A stretch of 62,276 bases of DNA from Desulfuromusa kysingii (lineage in GTDB: Bacteria > Desulfobacterota > Desulfuromonadia > Desulfuromonadales > Geopsychrobacteraceae), in assembly GCF_900107645.1 (NCBI RefSeq), contig NZ_FNQN01000014.1:1-62276 (forward strand). Reading direction: 5' to 3'. A program made the translations under genes and the position numbers. The notes under the pieces were generated by a model. The model did not search any database, was not told the origin of the DNA, and saw nothing but the letters and a program-made list of their open reading frames with translations. Positions 9,589 to 17,530 of the stretch are shown one piece after another; position 1 is the stretch's first letter, and every line of letters begins with the position of its first letter.

Positions 9589-9756
9589 AACTGGCTAAAT
9601 CCACTACGTACTAGGGTACTAAATTAATCAACAAGTTCAATAGTAGCGGAACACACGGTCAAGAAACAAGGGCAAAGAATCTTTCCTGGATTGCAAACAT
9701 ATCGGTCTAATGCAACTGCTGGAGACAATCCTGTTAGTAAACTTCATTCCCTGATT

Positions 9757-10284
9757 TTAACGCTTGACTGTCCTGATTCGTCCGGTAACAGCGATAATTA
9801 TATCGATTTCTCTGTCACCAGAGTCAACAATGATGGTTCCGTTACCAACCCCGGGAAGAAAACCGTCAGCCCCATAGCTGATGCTATTACGGACATGAAA
9901 ATTTCCCTCAATGGTAACATCTCCAGCAATACGATCAACGACACGTAACCTTTCTATAGTGCCATCTTCAGCTTCGTAATAGACCTTCCACCCTTGTTGC
10001 CACCCCGTTGAACTCAGATCACAGTTGATACCATCACCACTTTTGCATATTGTAACTTGAGTTGCACGACTCACAGCCTCATTCCGAGCATAGTTCAGAT
10101 GAGAGATAAGGTTATTCACAGCACTAACCGCGCGTGAATTTTGTCTGAGAGATTGCAGTGATGGGATAGCAATGGTCATAAGGATACCGGCAAGAACCAA
10201 AGCTGTGATAAGTTCCAGTAGAGTGAAGCCAGCAGTTTTAGATGGATTTGAAGATAAATTGACGTGCAGATTTCGATTAGACAT
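9757..10284 (-). CDS. fimT: GspH/FimT-family minor pseudopilin (second copy)
   Basis: 175 residues from ATG 10284, chosen over an upstream in-frame start at 10332 because GGGAGGGG stands 4-5 nt before it. Prepilin peptidase site TAG/FTLLE with Glu at +5 and a ~20-residue hydrophobic helix; then a GspH domain with QVTICKS and GWQQGW. The same two motifs occur in the FimU/FimT protein at 16817-17371, so the two are paralogues. Expected role: minor pilin that helps prime pilus assembly. It is separated from pilE by a strong terminator, so it probably has its own promoter (a TATAAT stands at 10367-10372 on the minus strand without a good -35). Confidence 0.85.
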   Translation of the reverse strand: MSNRNLHVNLSSNPSKTAGFTLLELITALVLAGILMTIAIPSLQSLRQNSRAVSAVNNLISHLNYARNEAVSRATQVTICKSGDGINCDLSSTGWQQGWKVYYEAEDGTIERLRVVDRIAGDVTIEGNFHVRNSISYGADGFLPGVGNGTIIVDSGDREIDIIIAVTGRIRTVKR

Positions 10285-10400
10285 CGCCCCTCCCCGAGTC
10301 GAATTATCGATCCCTTGCCCCTGAATAGACATCAGGTTGTTTAGATGGTTTTATGGATTCTTGCCCATTATATCAATAAAAAAAACCTCAAAAACAGTGT

Positions 10401-10431
10401 AAAAGTGGGCTCAATAATCCATTGAACCCAC
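10401..10431 (-). terminator. Rho-independent terminator of the minor pilin operon
   Basis: Minus strand: GTGGGTTCAAT (10421-10431), 5-nt loop, ATTGAGCCCAC (10405-10415), then TTTT and a T-rich tract. The 11-bp stem has one G-T pair. It lies 30 nt past the pilE stop and ends the fimU-to-pilE transcript. Confidence 0.85.
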
Positions 10432-10461
10432 CAGATTATCATTCAATTTCCCCGTCAATAA

Positions 10462-10875
10462 TCACCAAGAGTCACAGTTCTCAGATGTTTTTGCTCCAGT
10501 CTGATCAATCTGCAACCAACCACACTTAGGTTCTGAAAAATTGGGAGTCGCTCTAAGAACAAAAGTGTCCATCGTCGGATCCCCAACCCAATTAAGGTTG
10601 TATTTCCCTCCTGGTGATGTCGCTGGTACGGTGTCACCATCATTAAGATTGCCAATAGTGGCATTTTCATAGCCGTCAGACTCTCGATTAAAGTGTCGTT
10701 CCATATTCTGTGCCGCTTCCACAAGAGTCGCTTGAGCTGCTGAACGTATGGCCGTTGCTTTATGAGACGTGTATGCAGGGATGGCAATTGCCGCCAAAAT
10801 CCCCAGTATCGCCATGACCACCACAAGCTCAATCAGACTGAATCCCGCACAACTTTTAAATACCTTCTGCACCAT
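10462..10875 (-). CDS. pilE: PilE-like type IV pilin
   Basis: 137 residues. Leader of about 11 residues, cleavage site CAG/FSLIE with Glu+5, then the canonical N-terminal helix (LVVVMAILGILAAIAIPAY). The C-terminal part carries two cysteines (PKCGW ... ENCDSW) that can close the D-loop disulfide of type IVa pilins. Domain type fits PilE of the fimU-pilV-pilW-pilX-pilY1-pilE operon, a minor pilin in Pseudomonas. It is nevertheless the only full-length type IVa pilin of this kind in the window, so a role as a major subunit is possible. It starts 16 nt after pilY1. Confidence 0.88.
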   Translation of the reverse strand: MVQKVFKSCAGFSLIELVVVMAILGILAAIAIPAYTSHKATAIRSAAQATLVEAAQNMERHFNRESDGYENATIGNLNDGDTVPATSPGGKYNLNWVGDPTMDTFVLRATPNFSEPKCGWLQIDQTGAKTSENCDSW

Positions 10876-10891
10876 CCTAAATCCTCATTTC

Positions 10892-13800
10892 TTAGCGTAG
10901 TTGGCGCCATGAACGCCGACCAAAATCTTCAGAGTCTCCCGCATCTTCAGTGACAACCTCAATACCACCATCTGAACCACCGAGGTACTTATATTCGAGT
11001 TCGCCCGCTCCAATAACAGCAGGAGTTTTAGTGATACCGACAGTTGATTGCACACCGCCGGTTGATTTAGGATCATCATCATCATCATCATCATCAATTG
11101 TCACTTTATCATCATCATCAATCTGACCATCTTCGTTGACATCAAATGGTGAATCCTCTAGGCGGCCACCGCTCATGGCATCAAGCTCCATGATCCAGCT
11201 GGTCCCCCCTGCGGAGCAAGGATCTTCCAGTGGGATGAGTGTCGTAAAAATCACCCGTTCATACCTTAACAGCGGCGCACTGACGACCCTTTCACCTGCA
11301 GCGTCACCATCATACACCAGATCCATATACCAACCATCAGCAGGATCAGCGGACAAATAATCAACAGGTTCATCAGAGATCACCCTATAGTTATCATCAG
11401 ATTCAGCTAATTGTCCCTCCGCGATAATGGTTTGTTCCACTAAAGTACTCCGATCAGTCGTTGTAATCGCAGCTCCATTATCCCAGACACCATAAAAAGA
11501 CTGAATTGATGGGGTGCCAGAAACATCATTATCTCCCACCTCAAAATACTGACCTGTTCCAAAATAGATCATCTTACCGCCATTGTCATGGCTGCCAACT
11601 TCCACCGGGGCGGTAATCGGCTGTACTTCACCTGAAGCATTACGGGCAGTAAACAAAGGTTGAGGGTTATCCGATCCATCCACATATGCTGAAACCCAAT
11701 CACTGCTATCGCTACTACTTAGGTCAAATTTCCACAAATTGCCTTGCAGATCACCGGCATAAGCAGTCGTAATAGTACGTCTGCTATTAGCCAGCAATAC
11801 TGGCGCAGAAAGTCCATTCGGGTTCCCAGAGCTACCGACTCCAGTCGGAATTTTCCGAATCAATGTCCCATCAATCGCATTGACAATATAGAGATAAGCC
11901 TGATCATTGTCGCTCTCTGGACCATTACCAAAAATGACGGCCCAGTCGCCATTCTGCATCCGTGCAATAACCGACTTACCCAGATTAAATCCAAGATCCG
12001 TATCCGTATACTCCCAGAGAACATCGCTCGCTTCAAAGTTATCCGGGTCGGTTATATCCAAAGCAAAAACACTCTGCCCACCAGCTCCCAAGGAACCCGC
12101 AAGAATTGTGCGCCAACCGGAAGAATAAATATCACCAACTGACGAAGAACCATCAACATAGTAACGATGAGTATAATCGGGATCAGACAAGTCTGCTAAA
12201 TGGTCATAAACACCTGCAGGGACATAGGCAAAGCTCTCAACGCCACTCGACGCATTAAAAGCGTGTAGCATTCCGTCGTTAGCACCAATGTAAAGCATTC
12301 TCGGTCGAGAGGCTTGGCTCGCCCGATAAATTAGATAGTCTGTTCTCCCAGGGGTCCCGCTCGGTAAACGCTCATAACTGAAGTTAGGATTGCCAACAAC
12401 GAGAGGATCAGAATTAACAACATCCCCCAAAAGAGAGGTTCGAGCCCTCAACGTACCGCCATCATTACCAACTTCTAAACTTTGGTCCCCACGCAACCAT
12501 TCCAAACGATCGGTGTCAATTAAGTCCTCTTGCTGCTCTGTGGATAAGTTTCCCCACTGATCTGTAGTGAATTCGATACCTGTAGAAGCTCCCATAGTAA
12601 AAATGTTACGGGACCCATGATCGGGGATACTCCCAGTATCGTTCGTGTTCCACTGCACATCACCAACTGAACCATCACTCTCTATGAGGTAAGCCCGAAT
12701 TTCACCGCTCCAATCACTACTATCAAAGCGTGCCTGAAAAATTAAAGATTCATCCACCAGTCGGGTTGAGTTCGTCGCTATAGCTGCTGCTGAAGACTCG
12801 GTCCGTGCGACAATATCCGATAAGGTATTTGAGAGTTCTGTCGCAAAAGTTTGTGGATCAGCTGCGCTGAAAAAGCCCCCGCGACTATTAACCGATGCAT
12901 GGAGAAGATCATCCAGACGGGCGCCACATTCAGATCCGTTACAGTTTGTCGAGCCGGGATTCGTGTAAGGCCAAGAGATAGGACTGCCTGTCACAACAGC
13001 CGTCCAGGCATCGTCTGGATCGATGGTTCCAGAGACCCCAAGACCGATGCCAAAAGTCACCATATGTTGCCAAAAAGCTGGATTGGTTGCCGAGATGGGG
13101 ACATTATTCTCAAGATCTGATTGCAGATCACGCTTCCAGTAATACATAGCGACATCGGCTAGCGTATTAGAACGGTTGTCTTGAAAGGGGTCTGTAGCTT
13201 CATATTGATAACTGTTAGTTGCTGAACTAATATTTGGACCATCAGAGCCATCAACATTATTACGTGCAGCAGATGTATCAGCATCGTATGAACTACCTCC
13301 GGACCAATAACCATCTGTCATCAAAATGGTATAGCTGTTCCGGCAGGAGTAATCAGAACCACCAGATTCTCCTGGGGCAGAACTCCATGGACCACGGCTT
13401 CCAGAATACTCATAATAACGTCCTGCTGCATCCAATGCCTTGCGCAAAGGGGTACCACCGCCGGGCATATCGCGAGTATACAATTCCTCATAGAATTCGG
13501 CTCTGTCATCTCCAGAGAAAGAGCGTACACCACGGATGATGCTGGGGAGACTTATTCCATCAGTCCAATTAGAACTAGCATTAATGGCACCATAGCCGAC
13601 CCGAATATTCTCATCCTGTGAGGCAAAAGCCTGACCTATAGCTGCTCTGGAAGCAAGTATTCGCGACCGATAGTACGTATACCAGTTTGCAAAGTTCTGA
13701 ATTTCTTCAGCATAGCTACAAGTCCCACTAGCAGCGTCAACACAATCCGTACGACTTTCCCGCCCATGCCCAGTATAACTTGACATTGAAGAGCGTATCT

Positions 13801-14455
13801 CCACCTGGGTATAGTCATCCCAAGACCAGCCATCCCCACCAATCTGCCAGTAATAAGTTGCCGGCCAGAATATTTTATTATCCGTAGAGGCAGAACAAGA
13901 ATCAGAGCTATTACAATTAGTCCACCAGTTATTGTTATATCTATCATTATTTATTGTCAGGTTTCGCGCTAAATTATTAACATCACCAGTGGGGCAATTA
14001 CCTGTATTTTCAGGATTGTGCCAAGCACATGTCGGCGAAGCCGCCGGATATAAAGTATTATCATATTTTGTCCAAGGGACATATGTGACTGAAGGATTAT
14101 AATAGGTGGTATTAAACTGAGGAGAACGGGTTCTTGCTGTGTAGGCTTCCCCGTCCTCAACCGTTGTGACCCGAACCGTGCTTTGACCATAGTCTGTATC
14201 TCCATAGACATTATTAGCCCGAGGAAAAACATAACCATTCCAAGAAACAGCCAAGTCGTCCGGTGTCACCTCAAAAAACATTGACCCTGAATCATCAAGA
14301 ATAAACATGATATTGGGATCGATTGAAGATGTTAGAAAAAGGGGCAACTGGGAAAGCTCAGCACGTACGGGCACACAAGTTATAGCTATCAACCCTAACG
14401 ATAACAACAAGTAATTGGACATCAATAAAAAATACTCATATATTCTTTTTTGCAT
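10892..14455 (-). CDS. pilY1: PilY1, pilus-tip adhesin with vWA and beta-propeller domains
   Basis: 1187 residues. Signal peptide 1-32 (PVRA/E). vWA-like N-terminal part with a MIDAS-type DDSGSM (54-59), and cysteines scattered in the region up to ~residue 500 (NPENTGNCPTGD, CNSSDSC, DCVDAASGTC). The C-terminal half is the PilY1 seven-bladed propeller (PQTFATELS, GANDGMLHAFNA, FGNGPESDNDQAYL, FGTGQYFEVGD). A calcium-loop motif DVNEDGQID starts near residue 1105 and is followed by a run of eight Asp. Known role in the family: tip adhesin, primes pilus assembly with minor pilins, calcium-regulated retraction, surface sensing. It sits in the usual position between pilX/pilY2 and pilE. Confidence 0.92.
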   Translation of the reverse strand: MQKRIYEYFLLMSNYLLLSLGLIAITCVPVRAELSQLPLFLTSSIDPNIMFILDDSGSMFFEVTPDDLAVSWNGYVFPRANNVYGDTDYGQSTVRVTTVEDGEAYTARTRSPQFNTTYYNPSVTYVPWTKYDNTLYPAASPTCAWHNPENTGNCPTGDVNNLARNLTINNDRYNNNWWTNCNSSDSCSASTDNKIFWPATYYWQIGGDGWSWDDYTQVEIRSSMSSYTGHGRESRTDCVDAASGTCSYAEEIQNFANWYTYYRSRILASRAAIGQAFASQDENIRVGYGAINASSNWTDGISLPSIIRGVRSFSGDDRAEFYEELYTRDMPGGGTPLRKALDAAGRYYEYSGSRGPWSSAPGESGGSDYSCRNSYTILMTDGYWSGGSSYDADTSAARNNVDGSDGPNISSATNSYQYEATDPFQDNRSNTLADVAMYYWKRDLQSDLENNVPISATNPAFWQHMVTFGIGLGVSGTIDPDDAWTAVVTGSPISWPYTNPGSTNCNGSECGARLDDLLHASVNSRGGFFSAADPQTFATELSNTLSDIVARTESSAAAIATNSTRLVDESLIFQARFDSSDWSGEIRAYLIESDGSVGDVQWNTNDTGSIPDHGSRNIFTMGASTGIEFTTDQWGNLSTEQQEDLIDTDRLEWLRGDQSLEVGNDGGTLRARTSLLGDVVNSDPLVVGNPNFSYERLPSGTPGRTDYLIYRASQASRPRMLYIGANDGMLHAFNASSGVESFAYVPAGVYDHLADLSDPDYTHRYYVDGSSSVGDIYSSGWRTILAGSLGAGGQSVFALDITDPDNFEASDVLWEYTDTDLGFNLGKSVIARMQNGDWAVIFGNGPESDNDQAYLYIVNAIDGTLIRKIPTGVGSSGNPNGLSAPVLLANSRRTITTAYAGDLQGNLWKFDLSSSDSSDWVSAYVDGSDNPQPLFTARNASGEVQPITAPVEVGSHDNGGKMIYFGTGQYFEVGDNDVSGTPSIQSFYGVWDNGAAITTTDRSTLVEQTIIAEGQLAESDDNYRVISDEPVDYLSADPADGWYMDLVYDGDAAGERVVSAPLLRYERVIFTTLIPLEDPCSAGGTSWIMELDAMSGGRLEDSPFDVNEDGQIDDDDKVTIDDDDDDDDPKSTGGVQSTVGITKTPAVIGAGELEYKYLGGSDGGIEVVTEDAGDSEDFGRRSWRQLR
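11072..11095. repeat. Trinucleotide microsatellite (ATC)8 inside pilY1
   Basis: Eight exact ATC units on the plus strand, read as GAT (Asp) codons in pilY1, with a shorter second run at ~11108-11121. Copy-number change would add or remove Asp residues without breaking the frame. Confidence 0.9.
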
Positions 14456-14492
14456 TTTATTCCTCCATCATCCCAACTATTTCTAATGCCAA

Positions 14493-14780
14493 TTACCTAT
14501 CCAACACAGCCAAATATTTGAGTGTTATCTCTCCTGAATCAGAAGTGTAAATATTAAAGATAACCTGCTTCCCCACCAAGTTTTTGTCCAGCAATAAGCT
14601 CACGGAAGTATCATTCTGTAGATATATTTTCGCATCATCAGCCAATTGATATCTGCTCTGATTTATAATCACAGAACGAATATCGGGATAGACTTCCTGA
14701 ATAGTGCCACGCAAAACAACAAGAGAAAAAACATCCGTCGTGACAACAAAAAGTAACAACAATACAATTATTTTTTTCAT
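14493..14780 (-). CDS. Small secreted protein, PilY2-like by position
   Basis: 95 residues with an N-terminal signal peptide (MKKIIVLLLLFVVTTDVFS). The mature part (GTIQEVYPDIRSVIINQSRYQL) resembles a short beta-rich domain with an expected S-layer/DUF-like fold; no catalytic motif. It lies between pilX and pilY1, 18 nt after pilX and 37 nt before pilY1. In Pseudomonas a small exported protein, PilY2, neighbours PilY1, and its general form (signal peptide, about 100 residues, iron- or pilus-related role not settled) matches. I assign it by context; sequence homology to PilY2 is not proven here. Confidence 0.65.
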   Translation of the reverse strand: MKKIIVLLLLFVVTTDVFSLVVLRGTIQEVYPDIRSVIINQSRYQLADDAKIYLQNDTSVSLLLDKNLVGKQVIFNIYTSDSGEITLKYLAVLDR

Positions 14781-14798
14781 CGCTTCCTCACAGTTGTC

Positions 14799-15320
14799 CT
14801 ATCGAATATAGGTACTTTGCAAAATCACAGTACTCCGACCATTGGGGCTATCCCCTCGACTAGTAATCCGGTACATTCCGGGTAGATCTTCTGGTGCAGC
14901 GTCAAAGATCTCTGAATCATTTCCGGAGTTATCAACATCAGTCAAATACTCCAGATAATACACAGCCTCGACATCTTCTGCGCTGCCGATATCACCAATG
15001 TTTTGACTCCGTGTTTCATCATCCCACCAGTCATCATCATTCTGCCAGAGAGTTGAATCTACCAGGTAAAGGCCATTAGTATCAGCGAAAATAGGAACCG
15101 GAATCTGGCTATCCAGCCAGTTTTCCCCAATGCGCAAACCTGCTTCTGCAATTTGGAAAGCACTCCCCTGCTGCTCCATATTACCGACCATTTTTTCTTG
15201 TAACAGGGTGCTCTGCATGGCGGTGATGCCCAAAATGCTGAGGACAATGAGAATCAACAATCCTGTAATCAGCGCCGTCCCTTGTTGACTGTTTACACTA
15301 TGGTTAAGAATCTTCTTCAT
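14799..15320 (-). CDS. pilX: PilX, minor pilin
   Basis: 173 residues. PilX_N-type start: QQG/TALITGLLILIVLSIL then GITAMQSTLLQEKMVGN, with the usual missing Glu at +5, followed by the QIAEAGLR signature of PilX/GspK-like proteins. Minor pilin of the tip complex; in homologues it promotes pilus aggregation and surface-exposed PilY1. It begins 9 nt after pilW, within the operon. Confidence 0.85.
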   Translation of the reverse strand: MKKILNHSVNSQQGTALITGLLILIVLSILGITAMQSTLLQEKMVGNMEQQGSAFQIAEAGLRIGENWLDSQIPVPIFADTNGLYLVDSTLWQNDDDWWDDETRSQNIGDIGSAEDVEAVYYLEYLTDVDNSGNDSEIFDAAPEDLPGMYRITSRGDSPNGRSTVILQSTYIR

Positions 15321-15329
15321 TATAACCTC

Positions 15330-16376
15330 TCATCGTAGGCGATTGCGGAGCCCAATTGTGGTGCTCATGACCATGCGAAAACGGCGGTCATCACCAGGAG
15401 CATCAATATCGGTATCATCAACCCTATAAGTAGAATTATTGAATTCAGCATGGGTCATGTCATTAGGAGAACGCAATAGCAAACCAATGCGTACACTGAC
15501 GACATCAGTCCAGTCCGAAACATCATTTGCTGCGTCATAATCATCGGCAGCACGGTCACCGTCGGTATCCACACCATAACGAACCTGCATATTTTCGACC
15601 CCTTCCACCAACTCTTCAGGATCTGCTGCATCCGTCACCCGACGATAAAGTGCCGGTTCACCAGCAGAATTAGTTCTAATATAGAACGAGGAGGTCCGTG
15701 GCAAATAGAGTTGTGCTCCCTCAGCGTATGCCTTCGACAGATCACCATCAGGATTAACAACTCCGGTTGCATCATCATAATGATCCACTCGGAACAATGT
15801 TGACGCTTCACAATCAGCGATTAACATCAGTTGGTCATCTTGCAACCCAAGGTCATCTTCTGTCGAGATATTGGCACTGGGTCCCCCCATATCTGCCGAT
15901 AAATCAAATGCTTGACCTGTTATGACATGACGAACCGTTAAAATATCACTCCCTGTTAATGGATCAGTTAGATTAAATTCATCAATCGTCGCCGGATCAA
16001 CAACCCCACCATCATCCTCCCAAGCACCATCGATCAATTCATCAGCAGTACCGGGATTATCTGGTACCCATTCTAAGCCCTGTATCGGCACCGCATAATT
16101 AATATGATAATCGTCTTCATCAGAGAGGATTGATGTATAATTTGCCGGCTCCTGTGAGCAACCGAGGAATCCGGCACCAACAACCGCTTCGCGAATAACA
16201 TGCATGGCAAAGCGCCCATTCTCCTGCACTCGACTCAGGCTTTCATTGCGTGAATAGGCGTTGGTACTCGAGATAAAGACCTGATAGATGCCACCCAGCA
16301 AGATCATGGTGATAGTCATTGCCACCAGAAGTTCAATTAGCGACAAACCACGAGGCTGTTTCAGTATTATTTTCAT
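15330..16376 (-). CDS. pilW: PilW, minor pilin
   Basis: 348 residues. Prepilin site PRG/LSLIE with Glu+5 (LSLIELLVAMTITMILL) and the PilW-type continuation (ENGRFAMHVIREAVVGAGFLGC). A long, Asp-rich C-terminal domain follows. Part of the FimU-PilV-PilW-PilX tip subcomplex. The start ATG overlaps the pilV stop by 4 nt (ATGA), so it is translationally coupled. Confidence 0.86.
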   Translation of the reverse strand: MKIILKQPRGLSLIELLVAMTITMILLGGIYQVFISSTNAYSRNESLSRVQENGRFAMHVIREAVVGAGFLGCSQEPANYTSILSDEDDYHINYAVPIQGLEWVPDNPGTADELIDGAWEDDGGVVDPATIDEFNLTDPLTGSDILTVRHVITGQAFDLSADMGGPSANISTEDDLGLQDDQLMLIADCEASTLFRVDHYDDATGVVNPDGDLSKAYAEGAQLYLPRTSSFYIRTNSAGEPALYRRVTDAADPEELVEGVENMQVRYGVDTDGDRAADDYDAANDVSDWTDVVSVRIGLLLRSPNDMTHAEFNNSTYRVDDTDIDAPGDDRRFRMVMSTTIGLRNRLR

Positions 16377-16813
16377 AAGCGTGTCCCTACCACCACCGAA
16401 TCAGCACCAAAAGAATCTTGCCATTGAACTGTTACGGTTACAATGTTATCAACGGTCGCTATTGATCCATCCCCTTGTGGGAGATTGGTCTGTAAAGCTG
16501 TTTTCCACTCATCTAAATCTGTCTCAACCATCCCCGTATAGGTTGGTGCTGCAGGAACAATGGTCAAAGCGACATCGTAATCACCATCCACTGCTGCTGC
16601 TCTATTGGCGCGCATCCGATCCATAATATCTTCACAGCTCTGGACCGCTTTAGAGTGCAACAAAGCATTATTGCCGCTGCGTAGACTGTTGGTTTGCAAC
16701 CCGGCGACACCAAGCAATCCAATCGACAAAACCAGCAGGGCTACCAACGCCTCAACCAAAGAAAAACCATCGGCACCCAATCTTCTTTGAATTTTTTTAA
16801 CCACGCTCTTCAC
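16373..16813 (-). CDS. pilV: PilV, minor pilin
   Basis: 146 residues. Prepilin site ADG/FSLVE with Glu+5, helix VEALVALLVLSIGLLGVAGL, and the PilV signature (AVQSCEDIMDRMRANRAA) before a beta-rich domain. Minor pilin of the tip complex. It starts 3 nt after fimU and overlaps pilW by 4 nt. Confidence 0.88.
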   Translation of the reverse strand: MKSVVKKIQRRLGADGFSLVEALVALLVLSIGLLGVAGLQTNSLRSGNNALLHSKAVQSCEDIMDRMRANRAAAVDGDYDVALTIVPAAPTYTGMVETDLDEWKTALQTNLPQGDGSIATVDNIVTVTVQWQDSFGADSVVVGTRL

Positions 16814-16816
16814 CTC

Positions 16817-17371
16817 TTAGTTTCTCTCAGTACGCACTCTGCCAGTTTTAGCGAAAACGATATCCATTTGATTTGAATCCGATGTGACTTCAATCGTGCG
16901 GTCGGCAACATCGTCGTCGTTTAAGTCAAGGAAGCCGGTTCTTGCATAAGTCAAGAAGTCGTCGACAGTACCTCCACCGTCCATAGTCACGCCACCAATG
17001 GCAGCCTGGACCCTAAGAATAGTATCGTTACCAGCGGTAATAGCACCATCAGCATTCAGATCAACAAACACTATCCAACCTTGTTGCCAACCGGTTCCAT
17101 TGGTCACACAAGCCGTGTTAAGAGCATTGCTTTTACATATTGTAACGGGTTCTGAGCGAGTGACCGCTTCACTGCGTGCGTAGTTACAGGTTGACACCAA
17201 CTCATTCACCGCGCTGGTCACCCGCGAACTCCGATTCAAAGCAATATAACTTGGTATAGCAATTGTCGCCAGGATTCCAACAACAATCATAACGACAATC
17301 ACTTCGATCAAAGTGAATCCACTGGAGTTATATTTACGACGACAACATTTCATCCGCATTGGTTTTTTCAT
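16817..17371 (-). CDS. fimU: FimU/FimT-type minor pilin, first gene of the minor pilin operon
   Basis: 184 residues. A basic leader with two Cys precedes the prepilin site SSG/FTLIE (Glu+5). GspH domain with VTICKS and GWQQGW; paralogous to the protein at 9757-10284. The C-terminus includes a Asp-rich loop (DLNDDDVAD). ATG at 17371 is preceded by GAGGA. A sigma-54 promoter lies 32 nt upstream, so this gene opens the transcript fimU-pilV-pilW-pilX-(pilY2-like)-pilY1-pilE. Confidence 0.88.
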   Translation of the reverse strand: MKKPMRMKCCRRKYNSSGFTLIEVIVVMIVVGILATIAIPSYIALNRSSRVTSAVNELVSTCNYARSEAVTRSEPVTICKSNALNTACVTNGTGWQQGWIVFVDLNADGAITAGNDTILRVQAAIGGVTMDGGGTVDDFLTYARTGFLDLNDDDVADRTIEVTSDSNQMDIVFAKTGRVRTERN

Positions 17372-17402
17372 ATTCTCAATTCCTCACTTAAAGTAAAGAG
17401 AC

Positions 17403-17419
17403 AGCAAAAAACAAGCCAA
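17403..17419 (-). promoter_or_regulatory. Sigma-54 (-24/-12) promoter of the minor pilin operon
   Basis: Minus strand TTGGCTTGTTTTTTGCT. GG and GC are exactly 12 positions apart; 11 of the 17 positions of YTGGCACGRNNNTTGCW, including all invariant ones, match. Predicted start ~17392, giving a short leader with GAGGA before the fimU ATG. The obvious activator is PilR, encoded at 524-1918. Confidence 0.8.
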
Positions 17420-17530
17420 TTCATAAATGCAGCAAAAACTTTTGATATTCAGAGTTTAAGTCCACAATCAGTAAATGGAACAATAATCATGTAAGTTTTG
17501 CACAACCACAACTATGTATTTTTTGCAGAG

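Noticed and set aside
9691-9948. Plus-strand frame overlapping the second fimT.
   Set aside because: Antisense to a gene with prepilin signature and GspH motifs; no ribosome binding site.
17372-17530. Possible c-di-GMP riboswitch (GEMM) ahead of the pilin operon.
   Set aside because: The conserved GEMM core and tetraloop-receptor are absent; the sigma-54 start would leave only a ~20-nt leader.
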